From assembly GCF_004126535.1 (NCBI RefSeq), contig NZ_PPCV01000005.1:124001-188000 (forward strand): a stretch of 64,000 nt of DNA. The letters are read 5' to 3'. The DNA is from Propioniciclava flava. GTDB lineage: Bacteria > Actinomycetota > Actinomycetes > Propionibacteriales > Propionibacteriaceae. Position 1 is the first letter of the stretch. Every line of letters begins with the position of its first letter. The notes beneath the pieces are model-generated. The model was given only the letters and a program-made list of their open reading frames with translations. It was not told the DNA's origin and ran no database searches. The position numbers and the translations under genes are program-made. This document shows, piece after piece, positions 63,237-64,000 of the stretch.

Positions 63237-63815
63237 ATGACCGAAGAACCCCGCACCGGCCTGTTGAGCCATGATGTGCTCATCGTTCAGCAAATCAACT
63301 CCTTCATGGCTAACGACTTCGACATTCTCGACACCACCGGAGGTGTGTTGGGGCGCGTCGTGGGCCAAGATTCGTTCGGCGGCCTGTTCTTCGCCGGGCC
63401 ACGCCGATTCCTTCTCGTGCAAAGCGATGGGACGCCCCTGCTCGCCTTCGACGACGTCATGGATATCGGGTTCGACACCTTCGAGATGAGTTGGCCCGAC
63501 GGACGCCGGTTGGCGACGCTGCGCCGTCGCCCGGCGCTGTTTTCCACGTCGATCACCGTGACAGCTGCCACCGGGGCTTCTATGGAACTGGTGGGGGATC
63601 TGGGGGGTCTCGACTACCAGGTCGTCTCCGGGGGAACCGTCCTGGGGCGGGTGGCGCGGGAGTGGGCCGGAATGGGGGCAGCCCTGCTGGGGCACAGCCG
63701 CTACGCGATGACTTTTGCCCCCGGCGCCACCGAGGAAACGCGCCTGCTGGCGTTGGGTACCGCGATCGCCCTTGACCTCATCCGCAGGAAGCGCCGCCGC
63801 CGAGCCAACAACTGA
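63237..63815 (+). CDS. Phospholipid scramblase / LURP-one-related protein
   Basis: Protein of 192 residues with the Tubby-like beta-barrel pattern of bacterial scramblase-related proteins: an N-terminal SHDVLIVQQINSFMANDFDI, the strand pairs DTTGGVLGRV and GGTVLGRVAREW, and a hydrophobic C-terminal helix (LLALGTAIALDLI) followed by RRKRRRR. The function in bacteria is unknown; lipid or membrane association is likely from the tail. ATG 63237 is set by the CATACT box. Confidence 0.8.
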   Translation: MTEEPRTGLLSHDVLIVQQINSFMANDFDILDTTGGVLGRVVGQDSFGGLFFAGPRRFLLVQSDGTPLLAFDDVMDIGFDTFEMSWPDGRRLATLRRRPALFSTSITVTAATGASMELVGDLGGLDYQVVSGGTVLGRVAREWAGMGAALLGHSRYAMTFAPGATEETRLLALGTAIALDLIRRKRRRRANN

Positions 63816-63825
63816 TACGCAACAG

Positions 63826-63856
63826 CGGCGCGGCGGGCACCTCGCCCACCGCGCCG
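63826..63856. terminator. Terminator between the scramblase-like gene and pntB
   Basis: 13-bp arms with one mismatch and a 5-nt loop at convergent gene ends. Confidence 0.75.
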
Positions 63857-63873
63857 CCGTCACCGCTGAGGTG

Positions 63874-64000
63874 TTAGCTCAGTTCCTTGATGTGGGTGAT
63901 GACTTCGGCGACCGCCTGTTGGGCGGAGCCGTACAGCATCGACGTGTTGTCGGCGAAGAACAGCGCGTTCTCAATGCCGGAGTAGCCGGCACCCTTGCCC
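63874..64000 (-). CDS. pntB: NAD(P) transhydrogenase beta subunit (C-terminal fragment)
   Basis: The last 41 residues only; the gene continues past the right window edge. GYSGIENALFFADNTSMLYGSA with its Asn-Thr-x-Met-Leu-x-G run (cited in part) matches the C-terminal end of PntB, the proton-translocating transhydrogenase subunit that binds NADP(H). The stop is TAA at 63874-63876. Confidence 0.8.
   Translation of the reverse strand, partial: GKGAGYSGIENALFFADNTSMLYGSAQQAVAEVITHIKELS

Overview
The window is high-GC, gene-dense chromosomal DNA from an actinobacterium. Evidence for this is the mycothiol-dependent maleylpyruvate isomerase family, the galactofuranose/Wzm-Wzt envelope locus, short NusA, YlxR, the MEP-pathway pair dxr-ispG around a site-2 protease, frequent GTG starts, and many genes whose -10 box (TANNNT) sits 6-8 nt before the start codon as in leaderless transcription. 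Gene order (xerC, M23 peptidase, rpsB-tsf-pyrH-frr-cdsA-rlmN, dxr-S2P-ispG, proS, rimP-nusA-ylxR-infB-rbfA-truB-ribF) is the conserved actinobacterial translation/envelope backbone. A member of the Propionibacteriaceae is my best guess, but this is inference from recall of gene order, not from a search.

Layout. 1-2.0 kb: acyl-CoA synthetase (cut by the window edge) and malate dehydrogenase. 2.2-6.1 kb: the only clearly disturbed stretch. A histidine-phosphatase gene carrying a pterin-dehydratase-like domain ends exactly where an IS481-type element has inserted. That element (3117-5012) has 17/20 matched inverted repeats and a CCTAGG target duplication, and it carries a MerR-family regulator as passenger next to its transposase. 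Beyond it lie a degraded coding remnant and a 5'-truncated LPXTG/Cna-B surface protein gene. 6.1-10.7 kb: thiamine-binding-like protein, acetate/monocarboxylate symporter with its DUF485 partner, PurU, patatin-like esterase. 10.8-20.2 kb: envelope-glycan locus: UDP-galactopyranose mutase facing a long minus-strand run of two GlfT-like GT2 enzymes, a third GT2, a GT4, a Wzt/Wzm exporter and an acyltransferase-3/SGNH protein. 20.3-28.6 kb: CNNM/CorB-like protein, a kinase-like phosphotransferase, then a nucleoside-uptake operon (BMP lipoprotein, double ATPase, two permeases, cytidine deaminase). 28.6-37.4 kb: Pit phosphate transporter with a coupled small membrane protein, MetG, a BASS-type transporter, a large DUF4185-like protein, a mycothiol-dependent enzyme, a SpoU methyltransferase, peptide deformylase. 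37.5-62.4 kb: the translation/isoprenoid backbone. 62.5-64 kb: GNAT, scramblase-like protein and the 3' end of pntB.

How the genes work together. Most of the window is core metabolism and translation. UDP-Galf made by Glf would feed the GlfT-like enzymes, and the polymer would leave through Wzm/Wzt. The BMP-type transporter delivers nucleosides to cytidine deaminase. dxr and ispG supply isoprenoid precursors.

No tRNA, rRNA, CRISPR array, prophage or recognisable defence island was seen. The most unusual items are the passenger-carrying IS, the phosphatase/pterin-dehydratase fusion at its insertion point, the density of predicted leaderless promoters, and a chain of three ATGA-linked mini-ORFs in the infB leader. 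Domain and family names come from recognising motifs by eye; no database search was run.
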